Origin: DATAMF01 sp964472565
Lineage (GTDB): Bacteria > Chloroflexota > Anaerolineae > Aggregatilineales > Aggregatilineaceae
DNA length: 5,951 nucleotides
Assembly (NCBI GenBank): GCA_964472565.1
Contig: CAYYNB010000258.1
Location: forward strand, 1-5,951
Reading direction: 5' to 3'
Shown piece by piece: positions 1 to 5,235 of this stretch; the first letter of the stretch is position 1; each line of letters starts with the position of its first letter. Under the pieces are notes generated by a model. That model saw only the letters and a program-made list of their open reading frames with translations. It was not told where the DNA came from and did no database searches. A program made the translations under genes and the position numbers.

Positions 1-963
1 CGGCGGGGTGCTGGCGGTGGGCGTGGGGTAGATGTCTTCCAGGCCGTGACTCAAACGCTGCAAGCCGCGCGATAGGCGGTCGGTGGGCGTGGAAGCAAAA
101 CGCGACTCGTCGGACAGCAGCGCCCGCAGCGGTGTATCGGAACCCCGGATCAGGGCTTCGATTTCGGCCCCCACCACGCGCACACTCGTAATCCGGCGAT
201 CCCGGTCTTTTTCGAGCATACTCGAAATCAGGTTTGCCAGTTCCGAGGGAATATCAGGCCGCAGGCTCGCAAGATCGGGGGTGGGTTTGGTCAGAATGGC
301 GGTGAGCATGGCGGCGGTGCTGGTTTCGTCAAACGGCAGCCGCCCGGCTAACATTTCAAAGAGCATCACGCCGAAGGACCAAATATCGGCGCGCTCGTCC
401 AGGTCCAGGCCGTTGCAGGCTTCGGGGCTGAGATAAGCGTAGGTGCCGATCACGGAGCCGGTTTGCGTCAAACGGGTGCGATCACCGAGATGGGCGACGC
501 CAAAATCGGTCAGGCGCGGGGTGCCATCTTCGGCCAGCAGCACATTGTCGGGTTTGATGTCGCGGTGGATGATGTTCATCCGGTGGGCGCGGGTCAGGGC
601 ATCGCACAGATCGAGCGCGACATTGAGCACCTGCTCAACGGGCAGAAATTCCTGTGCATCCAACTGATCGCGCAGCGAGCCGCCGCCGACATATTCCATG
701 ATCAGGTAATGGCGATCCTCTTCCTGGATGGTCGCCAGAACCTTCACAATATTCGGGTGGTTCAACTTGCGCAGCGCTTCGCCTTCACGCTCGAAGCGGT
801 CAACCAACTGGGGATTTTCCTGTACGATCTGGGTGTGCAGGATTTTGACAGCCACCATATCGCCTGTCTGGGTGTCGCGGCCACGATAAACGTCCCCCAT
901 ACCGCCGCGCCCCAATAGGTCCAGAATTTCAAAACGCCCGGCGATCAACTTCTTTTCACTCAT
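1..963 (-). CDS. PknB-like serine/threonine protein kinase, C-terminus beyond the left edge
   Basis: Reading the minus strand from the ATG at 963-961 gives 321 codons with no stop before the window edge, so the 3' end is missing. The first ~270 residues are a complete Hanks-type kinase domain: glycine loop LGRGGMGDVY (17-26), ATP-anchoring Lys40 in VAVK, alpha-C Glu60 in RFERE, HRDIKPDN catalytic loop with Asp135 (133-140), DFG at 153-155, an activation loop rich in Thr (166, 168, 174), and the SPE equivalent of APE at 179-181. All core catalytic residues are present, so it should be active and phosphorylate Ser/Thr on unknown targets. After ~residue 275 a linker begins, ending in PTPTASTPP at the edge; in this family such linkers usually lead to a membrane segment or sensor domain, which cannot be seen here. 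A Shine-Dalgarno GAGGA lies 6 bases before the start, inside the end of xseA. The start overlaps the xseA stop by one base. Confidence 0.95.
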   Translation of the reverse strand, partial: MSEKKLIAGRFEILDLLGRGGMGDVYRGRDTQTGDMVAVKILHTQIVQENPQLVDRFEREGEALRKLNHPNIVKVLATIQEEDRHYLIMEYVGGGSLRDQLDAQEFLPVEQVLNVALDLCDALTRAHRMNIIHRDIKPDNVLLAEDGTPRLTDFGVAHLGDRTRLTQTGSVIGTYAYLSPEACNGLDLDERADIWSFGVMLFEMLAGRLPFDETSTAAMLTAILTKPTPDLASLRPDIPSELANLISSMLEKDRDRRITSVRVVGAEIEALIRGSDTPLRALLSDESRFASTPTDRLSRGLQRLSHGLEDIYPTPTASTPP

Positions 964-2180
964 CAGTTATCCTCAGTTTTTGTTTCTCGACTGCGCACGG
1001 TAGCGGTTAAACGGCCATCGTGAAGTGTGATTTGGATGGATGTGCCTTCGGCGGCCTGCTGCACACTGGTGAGCCGTTTGGCGTCGCCGGTGCGGGTCAC
1101 AATGGCATATCCTCGCCGCAGCAGCGCGAGCGGGCTGGCCGCTTCCAGGGCACGGCTTTGGGCGCGGAGCTGGTCACGGGAGCGGGTGAGACGGTGCTGC
1201 ACCTGCACATCCATGCGGCTGACCAGTTCATCAATGCGCTGGCGGGAATTCTGCACGCGAAGCTGGGGTGATAGGCGGGCAATCAGGCGCTGATGGGCGC
1301 TGATCACCTGGCGGCGGCGATCCAGGGCATCCTGCAAGGCGCGGTCCAGCTTGGCCGAAAAAAGCTGAATATCATTACGCAAGAGAGCGCTGTCGGGTGT
1401 CACCAGTTCCGCCGCGGCGGAAGGCGTCGGGGCGCGGAAATCGGCGGCAAAATCGACCAGCGTAAAGTCGATCTCATGCCCTACCCCCGTCACCACCGGA
1501 ATCCGCGATGCCGCGACGGCACGCACCACGCGCTCATCGTTAAAACACCACAAATCCTCTAAACTGCCGCCGCCGCGCGCCACGATAATCACATCGGCAT
1601 CGGTATAATCGTTTAACATGCGCAGCGCCTCGACGATCTGGGGCGGCGCATCCACGCCCTGAACCAGCGCCGGACTCAGGATGATGTCGCAGGCGGTATA
1701 GCGGCGACGCAGCACGTTCTGCATATCCTGAAAGGCCGCTGTGGTGGGCGAGGTGACGATCCCGATACGGCGGGGATAACGCGGCAGGGGGCGCTTGCGT
1801 TCGTTGTCGAACAACCCTTCGGCTTCCAGTTTGGCTTTGAGCAGTTCAAACTGGCGGTTCAGTTCCCCGATTCCGGCGGGCTGGAGCGCATCACAGTAAA
1901 GCTGGTATTGGCCGCGTTTTTCATACAGGCCAATCGAACCGTGCGCCAGCACCGCATCACCATGACGCGGCTCAAACAGCAGGCGGTCCGCCTCGGAACG
2001 CCACATGACACACGGGAGTTCGCTCGCGTCATCCTTCAGCGTAAAGTAGAGGTGGCCGGACGTATGGCGCTTGAAATTACTGATCTCACCCGTGATCCAA
2101 ATGTCGTGCAGGCTTGGCTCGGAGTCAATGAGATCGCGTATGGTCGCCGTTAGCTCGAATACGGTGTAAGTTTGTGTCAT
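963..2180 (-). CDS. xseA: Exodeoxyribonuclease VII large subunit
   Basis: This is the catalytic subunit of exonuclease VII, a cytoplasmic metal-independent nuclease that degrades single-stranded DNA from both ends into oligonucleotides during repair and recombination. The 405 residues match the usual family length. Residues 1-100 form the N-terminal OB-fold, with the typical WITGEISNF (28-36) and SGHLYFTLKDD (41-51). The catalytic domain follows, with IVTSPTTAAFQDM (141-153), ARGGGSLEDLWCFNDE (201-216) and GVGHEIDFTLVDF (232-244). By alignment from memory, Asp152, Arg202, His235 and Asp238 correspond to the residues found important in E. coli XseA. A charged, probably helical stretch (~265-345) is the coiled-coil arm that binds small subunits, and the family C-terminal signature SPLALLRRGYAIV is at 349-361. 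No strong Shine-Dalgarno is visible before the ATG, but family homology begins at once. The small-subunit gene xseB is not adjacent; the next gene is a kinase. Confidence 0.97.
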   Translation of the reverse strand: MTQTYTVFELTATIRDLIDSEPSLHDIWITGEISNFKRHTSGHLYFTLKDDASELPCVMWRSEADRLLFEPRHGDAVLAHGSIGLYEKRGQYQLYCDALQPAGIGELNRQFELLKAKLEAEGLFDNERKRPLPRYPRRIGIVTSPTTAAFQDMQNVLRRRYTACDIILSPALVQGVDAPPQIVEALRMLNDYTDADVIIVARGGGSLEDLWCFNDERVVRAVAASRIPVVTGVGHEIDFTLVDFAADFRAPTPSAAAELVTPDSALLRNDIQLFSAKLDRALQDALDRRRQVISAHQRLIARLSPQLRVQNSRQRIDELVSRMDVQVQHRLTRSRDQLRAQSRALEAASPLALLRRGYAIVTRTGDAKRLTSVQQAAEGTSIQITLHDGRLTATVRSRETKTEDN

Positions 2181-2215
2181 GGGTGATCGCTGCCTAAATG
2201 ATGTGATCAGTCCGA

Positions 2216-2221
2216 ATTGTA
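2216..2221 (-). promoter_or_regulatory. Candidate -10 element for xseA
   Basis: The minus strand reads TACAAT here, five of six matches to the sigma-70/sigma-A -10 consensus, about 35 bases before the xseA start. The matching -35 position (2244-2239, TAGCCT) is poor. It lies in the only gap from which xseA and the coupled kinase can be transcribed locally. Inference from sequence only. Confidence 0.35.
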
Positions 2222-2263
2222 CCGCAGAGCGCCCGGTTAGGCTATGTAGGGGCGTTTAATTTA

Positions 2264-2272
2264 TGCTAGAAT
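2264..2272 (+). promoter_or_regulatory. Candidate extended -10 promoter for the 108-residue gene
   Basis: TGCTAGAAT is an extended -10 element (TGn followed by TAGAAT, five of six matches to TATAAT). Transcription would begin near 2279, giving a leader of about 28 bases. No good -35 is visible, which is acceptable for extended -10 promoters. The Shine-Dalgarno GGGAG at 2294-2298 follows, 9 bases before the ATG at 2308. Confidence 0.45.
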
Positions 2273-2307
2273 CTGCGGGACGATGTTTTCACCGGGAGTA
2301 AAGACAG

Positions 2308-2634
2308 ATGGATGAGGCCGAACGTCAGCAACTCGCCCAGCGCTTAAGCGCGCTGGCGCTGAAAGACGCGCAGAAAGAATTAAAGAAGCTGGATCGCACC
2401 TTAAAGTTGAAATATTATCGCAATTCGATCTGGGATGAATACCATTCGCTGTATCTGCTGCCCCAGCTAAACATCAGCGTGACGCTGGTGGAAAAAGAAG
2501 ACCGGGACGAGATGAGCGCCGGGGTTGCTGCCAGTCCGGGGGGCAGGCTCAAAAAAGAACGCGCCAGTTTTTATTATGTGGAAGCGCGGGTCGGATCGCT
2601 GAATCGCCCGATTGGTAACGGGACCGGGAAATAG
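2308..2634 (+). CDS. Unrecognised 108-residue protein
   Basis: I do not recognise this family. It is probably a real gene: it has its own candidate extended -10 promoter, a GGGAG Shine-Dalgarno 9 bases before the ATG, no convincing competing frame, and a strong intrinsic terminator starting 13 bases after its stop. The protein has no signal peptide, membrane segment or cysteine, so it should be cytoplasmic. Residues 1-45 are charged and rich in Ala, Leu, Lys and Glu, likely one or two amphipathic helices (KDAQKELKKLDRTLKLKYY). Residues 48-62 (LYLLPQLNISVTLVEK region) look like beta strands, 63-83 are a polar Gly/Ser-containing loop, and ASFYYVEARVG (86-96) suggests another strand before a polar tail. 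It is divergent from xseA and convergent with the DinB-like gene, so neighbours give no firm clue to function. Confidence 0.75.
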   Translation: MDEAERQQLAQRLSALALKDAQKELKKLDRTLKLKYYRNSIWDEYHSLYLLPQLNISVTLVEKEDRDEMSAGVAASPGGRLKKERASFYYVEARVGSLNRPIGNGTGK

Positions 2635-2646
2635 CGTTCCAAAGCG

Positions 2647-2674
2647 AAAGGCAGGCGGCACAGCCTGCCTTTTT
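2647..2674 (+). terminator. Rho-independent terminator
   Basis: A perfect 10-base-pair stem (AAAGGCAGGC at 2647-2656 with GCCTGCCTTT at 2663-2672) encloses a 6-base loop, GGCACA. It ends in five T residues (2670-2674) on the plus strand. It sits 13 bases after the stop of the 108-residue gene and 4 bases from the end of the convergent DinB-like gene. On the minus strand the T run is only three bases, so it could act in both directions but is best suited to the plus-strand gene. Confidence 0.85.
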
Positions 2675-2677
2675 GGA

Positions 2678-3211
2678 TTACGGCAGCTTGGGCAGATAAT
2701 CCTGCTTCAAACTCGTTATGTGGTGCTCCACATGCCCGGCCAGCATATAGAGCAGGGCGCGCACGCTCACCGCCGCCCCGCTCGCGGTACCCTGGCGCAG
2801 GCTGTCTTCCTTGGAAAGGCCGCGAAAGGCCAGCAGATTCGCGCGCCGTTGCAGATCAAATTCCTCTAACAAATCGTGCAGCGTGCGATCACCAAAATAT
2901 GCCGTGCGCACGTAATCATCCTGTTCAAAACCGGGCAGCGGGGTCTGATCGCCGCGCGAAATGCGCAGCGTGCGGTAGGCGAAAATGCGCTCGGTGTCGT
3001 TGATATGGCCGATCACCTCTTTGATAGTCCATTCGGCGGGACCGGGGCGAAAATCGGCCTGCTGCGCCGGGAGTACCGCCAGCAGGCGGCGCAGGGCGTC
3101 ACTCTGGCGGGCGAGAATCTCAAAAATGTCGCCATCCGGCACCTGCTGGATGTAGCCCGCATAAAACGGTGCATACTCATTTTCGCCCGGACGATGGATC
3201 GTGGAAACCAT
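2678..3211 (-). CDS. DinB/YfiT-like four-helix-bundle putative metalloprotein
   Basis: The 177 residues fit the DinB_2 family of cytoplasmic four-helix-bundle proteins, which bind a divalent metal through three histidines. Some members are thiol S-transferases using bacillithiol or mycothiol; many have no known substrate. Visible signatures are the first helix (DGDIFEILARQSDALRRLL, 26-44), then AEWTIKEVIGHINDTERIFAYR (59-80) carrying His69, and a last helix with GHVEHHITSLKQDYL (159-173) carrying His160, His163 and His164. His69, His160 and His164 are the likely metal triad. The start is well supported: GGAGG (minus strand, 3221-3217) lies 5 bases before the ATG. Despite the family name there is no reason to link it to DNA polymerase IV. 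It is transcribed alone, converging on the 108-residue gene and diverging from the cytochrome gene. Confidence 0.9.
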   Translation of the reverse strand: MVSTIHRPGENEYAPFYAGYIQQVPDGDIFEILARQSDALRRLLAVLPAQQADFRPGPAEWTIKEVIGHINDTERIFAYRTLRISRGDQTPLPGFEQDDYVRTAYFGDRTLHDLLEEFDLQRRANLLAFRGLSKEDSLRQGTASGAAVSVRALLYMLAGHVEHHITSLKQDYLPKLP

Positions 3212-3244
3212 ACAAGCCTCCGTTGATGTGTGAGCCAGTCTTCT

Positions 3245-3266
3245 CTATCGTAGTTCTATAGTAGTG
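3245..3266. repeat. Tandem 11-base direct repeat upstream of the DinB-like gene
   Basis: CTATCGTAGTT (3245-3255) is followed directly by CTATAGTAGTG (3256-3266), matching at 9 of 11 positions. The repeat unit is about one helical turn, and the pair lies 34-55 bases before the DinB-like start, where promoter or operator sites are expected. A binding site is possible but chance is not excluded. Confidence 0.35.
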
Positions 3267-3320
3267 AAGGCGCTCGGCTTGTGCCAGTAAGATGATTCTA
3301 CATATAACCATGACAATCTC

Positions 3321-3348
3321 TTAACAAAAAAGATATTCGCTATATTTT
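3321..3348 (+). promoter_or_regulatory. Candidate promoter for the cytochrome gene
   Basis: TTAACA (3321-3326, five of six to TTGACA), a 16-base spacer and TATTTT (3343-3348, four of six to TATAAT) lie in a strikingly AT-rich stretch (about 3300-3366) amid G+C-rich DNA. A start near 3355 would give a leader of about 70 bases. Alternatives in the same stretch are TATATT (3341-3346), TATAGT (3350-3355), or TTGAAA (3357-3362) with a weak TAAGCT 17 bases on, so the exact promoter is uncertain. Confidence 0.35.
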
Positions 3349-3382
3349 TTATAGTATTGAAAAAAATGAGGTCCTCCGCTAA

Positions 3383-3408
3383 GCTGTTAAGTACTTACCG
3401 TGTACAGC
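3383..3408 (+). promoter_or_regulatory. Dyad in the leader of the cytochrome gene
   Basis: GCTGT (3383-3387) and ACAGC (3404-3408) form inverted arms around a segment that contains the perfect 10-base palindrome TAAGTACTTA (3388-3397). The dyad ends 2 bases before the Shine-Dalgarno AAGGAG (3411-3416). It could be an operator or an RNA hairpin affecting translation; neither is demonstrated. Confidence 0.3.
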
Positions 3409-3425
3409 ATAAGGAGAAAGCAGTG

Positions 3426-4304
3426 ATGCATCGTAATCGTTTGTCAGGCCTGGCTGTATTGTTCACGCTTGTTCTTTCCCCGCTGGCTGTGTTTGCTCAG
3501 GAGGATACGGCAACCTTCACTTCGGAAAATGGGCTGTTTTCCTTTACGTATCCGGCTGAATGGGTGGTGCAGGAAACTGAAGATTTTCCGTATGGCGCAA
3601 CGGTTGCCGATTCGGAAGAGACGATGGAAGAAATGCAGAACGAAGACGCTGAAACCCAGGCCGATCCCGGTCAGGTTGGGGCTACCATTGGGCTGCTGCC
3701 TGTCGAGTTTCTGACTTCCCTGGGGTTTGAGATGGAAGAAGAAATGTCGTTTGAAGACGTGGCCGAAAAGCTGCTGGAATTTCTCACCGATGGTGAAGAG
3801 GGCGACGACAGCGAAGCGGATATGGAAGCCACCGCTGAACCGGGTGATGTCACACTGAGTGAGATGGAACTGGTCGAATTTGAGAGCGGCGCGGTAGCGG
3901 CGATAGCTGAATATACGGAAGAGGGTTCTGAGGGCGCGATTGTCGTGTTTATGCCGGCGGATGGTGTGGTCGGCCTGTTGTACCTGGCGACGGCTCCCGG
4001 CGAACTGACGGATGAATTACACGCGACGGTTTTGGCGATTGTGGAAAGCTTTGAGTTCACAGGGACGGCAGACGATTTGATGCCGATGATGCCCGATACG
4101 TCGTCGATGGATACGAGCGAACTCGATGGGAATGCGCTGGTTGATGAGCGCTGCACGGTCTGCCATGATCGCGGGCGGATCGATTCGAAGGATAAGGATG
4201 AGGCCGGGTGGACCGCCACTGTGGATCGGATGATCGGCAACGGCGCACAGTTAAATGATGACGAACGGCAGGCGGTGATCGATTATCTGGTAGAAACGCA
4301 CTAA
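3426..4304 (+). CDS. Exported PsbP-like protein with C-terminal cytochrome c domain
   Basis: The chosen ATG at 3426 follows AAGGAG by 9 bases and opens a textbook signal peptide: basic MHRNR, a hydrophobic core to residue 20, then AVFA before Gln25, the probable cleavage site. A GTG at 3423 is nearly as well placed; the further in-frame TTG at 3357 would bury the signal sequence. The 292-residue product is therefore extracytoplasmic. Residues 31-211 look like a PsbP-like/DUF1795-type beta domain (ENGLFSFTYPAEWVV near the start, IVESFEF at the end), with two very acidic insertions. After a short linker, residues 235-292 are a single-haem c domain: CTVCH at 243-247, Arg251, Trp262 and likely axial Met269 in VDRMIGNGAQL. 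This resembles the haem-binding domain of quinohaemoprotein amine dehydrogenase alpha subunits. It probably transfers electrons outside the membrane; its partner is unknown. Haem domain is sure, N-terminal assignment is moderate. Confidence 0.9.
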   Translation: MHRNRLSGLAVLFTLVLSPLAVFAQEDTATFTSENGLFSFTYPAEWVVQETEDFPYGATVADSEETMEEMQNEDAETQADPGQVGATIGLLPVEFLTSLGFEMEEEMSFEDVAEKLLEFLTDGEEGDDSEADMEATAEPGDVTLSEMELVEFESGAVAAIAEYTEEGSEGAIVVFMPADGVVGLLYLATAPGELTDELHATVLAIVESFEFTGTADDLMPMMPDTSSMDTSELDGNALVDERCTVCHDRGRIDSKDKDEAGWTATVDRMIGNGAQLNDDERQAVIDYLVETH

Positions 4305-4325
4305 CCGCGCATTCTCATACATGAA

Positions 4326-4351
4326 GCGGGGCGATCCACGAATCGCCCCGC
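4326..4351. terminator. Convergent intergenic hairpin, possible bidirectional terminator
   Basis: A perfect 10-base-pair stem (GCGGGGCGAT at 4326-4335 with ATCGCCCCGC at 4342-4351) encloses a 6-base loop. It lies between the convergent ends of the cytochrome gene (4304) and fabI (4366). Neither side carries a proper T run, so termination here may be weak or need a factor; it may instead protect the 3' ends of the transcripts. Confidence 0.5.
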
Positions 4352-4365
4352 CTGTTGTACGTTGG

Positions 4366-5166
4366 TTATTCCTGGCCGCCCAGGTCCTCTTCGGTGGCGG
4401 TGAGGCCGAGGGTATGGTAGCCGCCATCGATGTGGATGGTTTCCCCCGTGATCTGCTTTCCCCAGTCGCTCGCCAAAAAGGTCGCCACATTGCCCACGTC
4501 TTCCTGCGTGACCTGTTCGCGCAGCGGGGTGACTTTTTCGCTGTAGTTCAACATCATACGGAAGCCGGGCACGCCTGCCGCCGCCAGCGTTTTGATCGGG
4601 CCGGGGCTGAGCGTGTTGACGCGGACGCCCTGCGGCCCCAGATCGACGGCGAGGTAACGCACGATATTTTCGAGCGCGGCCTTCGCAATCGCCATGACAT
4701 TGTAGCGAGGCATGACTTTTTCGGCGGCGTAGTAGGACAGCGCCATGATGCTGCCGCCGTTGGGCATCAGATCGGCGGCGTATTTTGCCATCGGGATCAG
4801 GCTGTAGGCGGAAATGTCGAGCGCCATCTGGAACCCCGCCCGGCTGACATCCCGGAAGCGCCCGCCCAGGTCTTCGCCCGGCGCAAACGCAACGGCATGT
4901 ACCAGAATATCGAGTGTCCCAAACTGCTCTTTGGCCTTCATAAAGACCTGCTCGATCTCGGTATCGCGGGTGACATCGCACCTTTCGACAAACGTAATTC
5001 CGGCTTCCTGGGCCAGCGGAAAGACGCGCTTTTCCAGCATCTCGCCCGCGTAACTCAGGCCGACGGTGGCTCCTTCGCGCAGAAAGGCCTCGGTGATACC
5101 CCACGCAATCGAACGTTTATTGGCGACACCAAAAATAAGCGCTTTTTTTCCTTCAAGAATTCCCAT
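4366..5166 (-). CDS. fabI: Enoyl-[acyl-carrier-protein] reductase, NADH-type
   Basis: FabI catalyses the last step of each round of type II fatty acid elongation, reducing trans-2-enoyl-ACP with NAD(P)H in the cytoplasm. The start is the ATG at 5166: AGGAGG (5180-5175, minus strand) lies 8 bases before it, and the protein begins MGILEGKKALIFGVAN as FabI proteins do. An in-frame ATG at 5208 would add 14 unconserved residues and is rejected. The 266 residues match the family. Key features are the Rossmann motif GVANKRSIAWG (13-23), HAVAFAP (90-96), the catalytic Tyr145 and Tyr155 with Lys162 in the Y-x6-K arrangement (E. coli Tyr146, Tyr156, Lys163), SPGPIKT (187-193) and DGGYHTLG near the end. 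Ala93 sits where E. coli has Gly93, as in Bacillus-type enzymes; that alone does not predict inhibitor response. It follows the L,D-transpeptidase gene by 69 bases on the same strand. Confidence 0.97.
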   Translation of the reverse strand: MGILEGKKALIFGVANKRSIAWGITEAFLREGATVGLSYAGEMLEKRVFPLAQEAGITFVERCDVTRDTEIEQVFMKAKEQFGTLDILVHAVAFAPGEDLGGRFRDVSRAGFQMALDISAYSLIPMAKYAADLMPNGGSIMALSYYAAEKVMPRYNVMAIAKAALENIVRYLAVDLGPQGVRVNTLSPGPIKTLAAAGVPGFRMMLNYSEKVTPLREQVTQEDVGNVATFLASDWGKQITGETIHIDGGYHTLGLTATEEDLGGQE

Positions 5167-5183
5167 GGGTGTTTCCTCCTGAT

Positions 5184-5210
5184 GTGCTGTGTACGGGTAA
5201 TACAACACAA
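5184..5210. promoter_or_regulatory. Imperfect inverted repeat before fabI
   Basis: Upstream of the fabI Shine-Dalgarno, TGTGCTGTGTA is followed by a 7-base spacer and TACAACACA, which are inverted copies apart from one mismatch and a two-base gap. It lies where an operator for fabI would be expected. It does not resemble the FapR or FabT sites I know. Weak evidence. Confidence 0.2.
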
Positions 5211-5235
5211 TGCGGGCGGATTTGATGCGGGGGGA

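Noticed and set aside
83..436. Plus-strand open frame of 117 codons near the left edge
   Set aside because: It is antisense to the kinase C-lobe and linker; its Ser/Arg-rich product is typical of a shadow frame.
463..918. Plus-strand open frame of 151 codons opposite the kinase
   Set aside because: It lies entirely antisense to the conserved kinase domain and has no supported start signal or family.
2184..2209. TGATC-containing inverted sequences before xseA
   Set aside because: Short GATC-centred matches are frequent by chance and the arms are not extended, so I do not call an operator.
3357..3425. Upstream TTG start for the cytochrome gene
   Set aside because: It has no Shine-Dalgarno and would place 23 polar residues before a clear signal peptide; the ATG at 3426 follows AAGGAG at good spacing.
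3671..4240. Minus-strand open frame of 189 codons opposite the cytochrome gene
   Set aside because: The Ser-rich product arises from reading the acidic Glu/Asp codons backwards; the plus-strand protein has a signal peptide and haem motif.
4301..5104. Second minus-strand open frame of 267 codons overlapping fabI
   Set aside because: It is an alternative frame of fabI, very rich in Arg and Gly with no recognisable motif.
5167..5208. Upstream ATG at 5208 for fabI
   Set aside because: The extra 14 residues are not FabI-like and the strong AGGAGG would then lie inside the coding region; the ATG at 5166 fits both.
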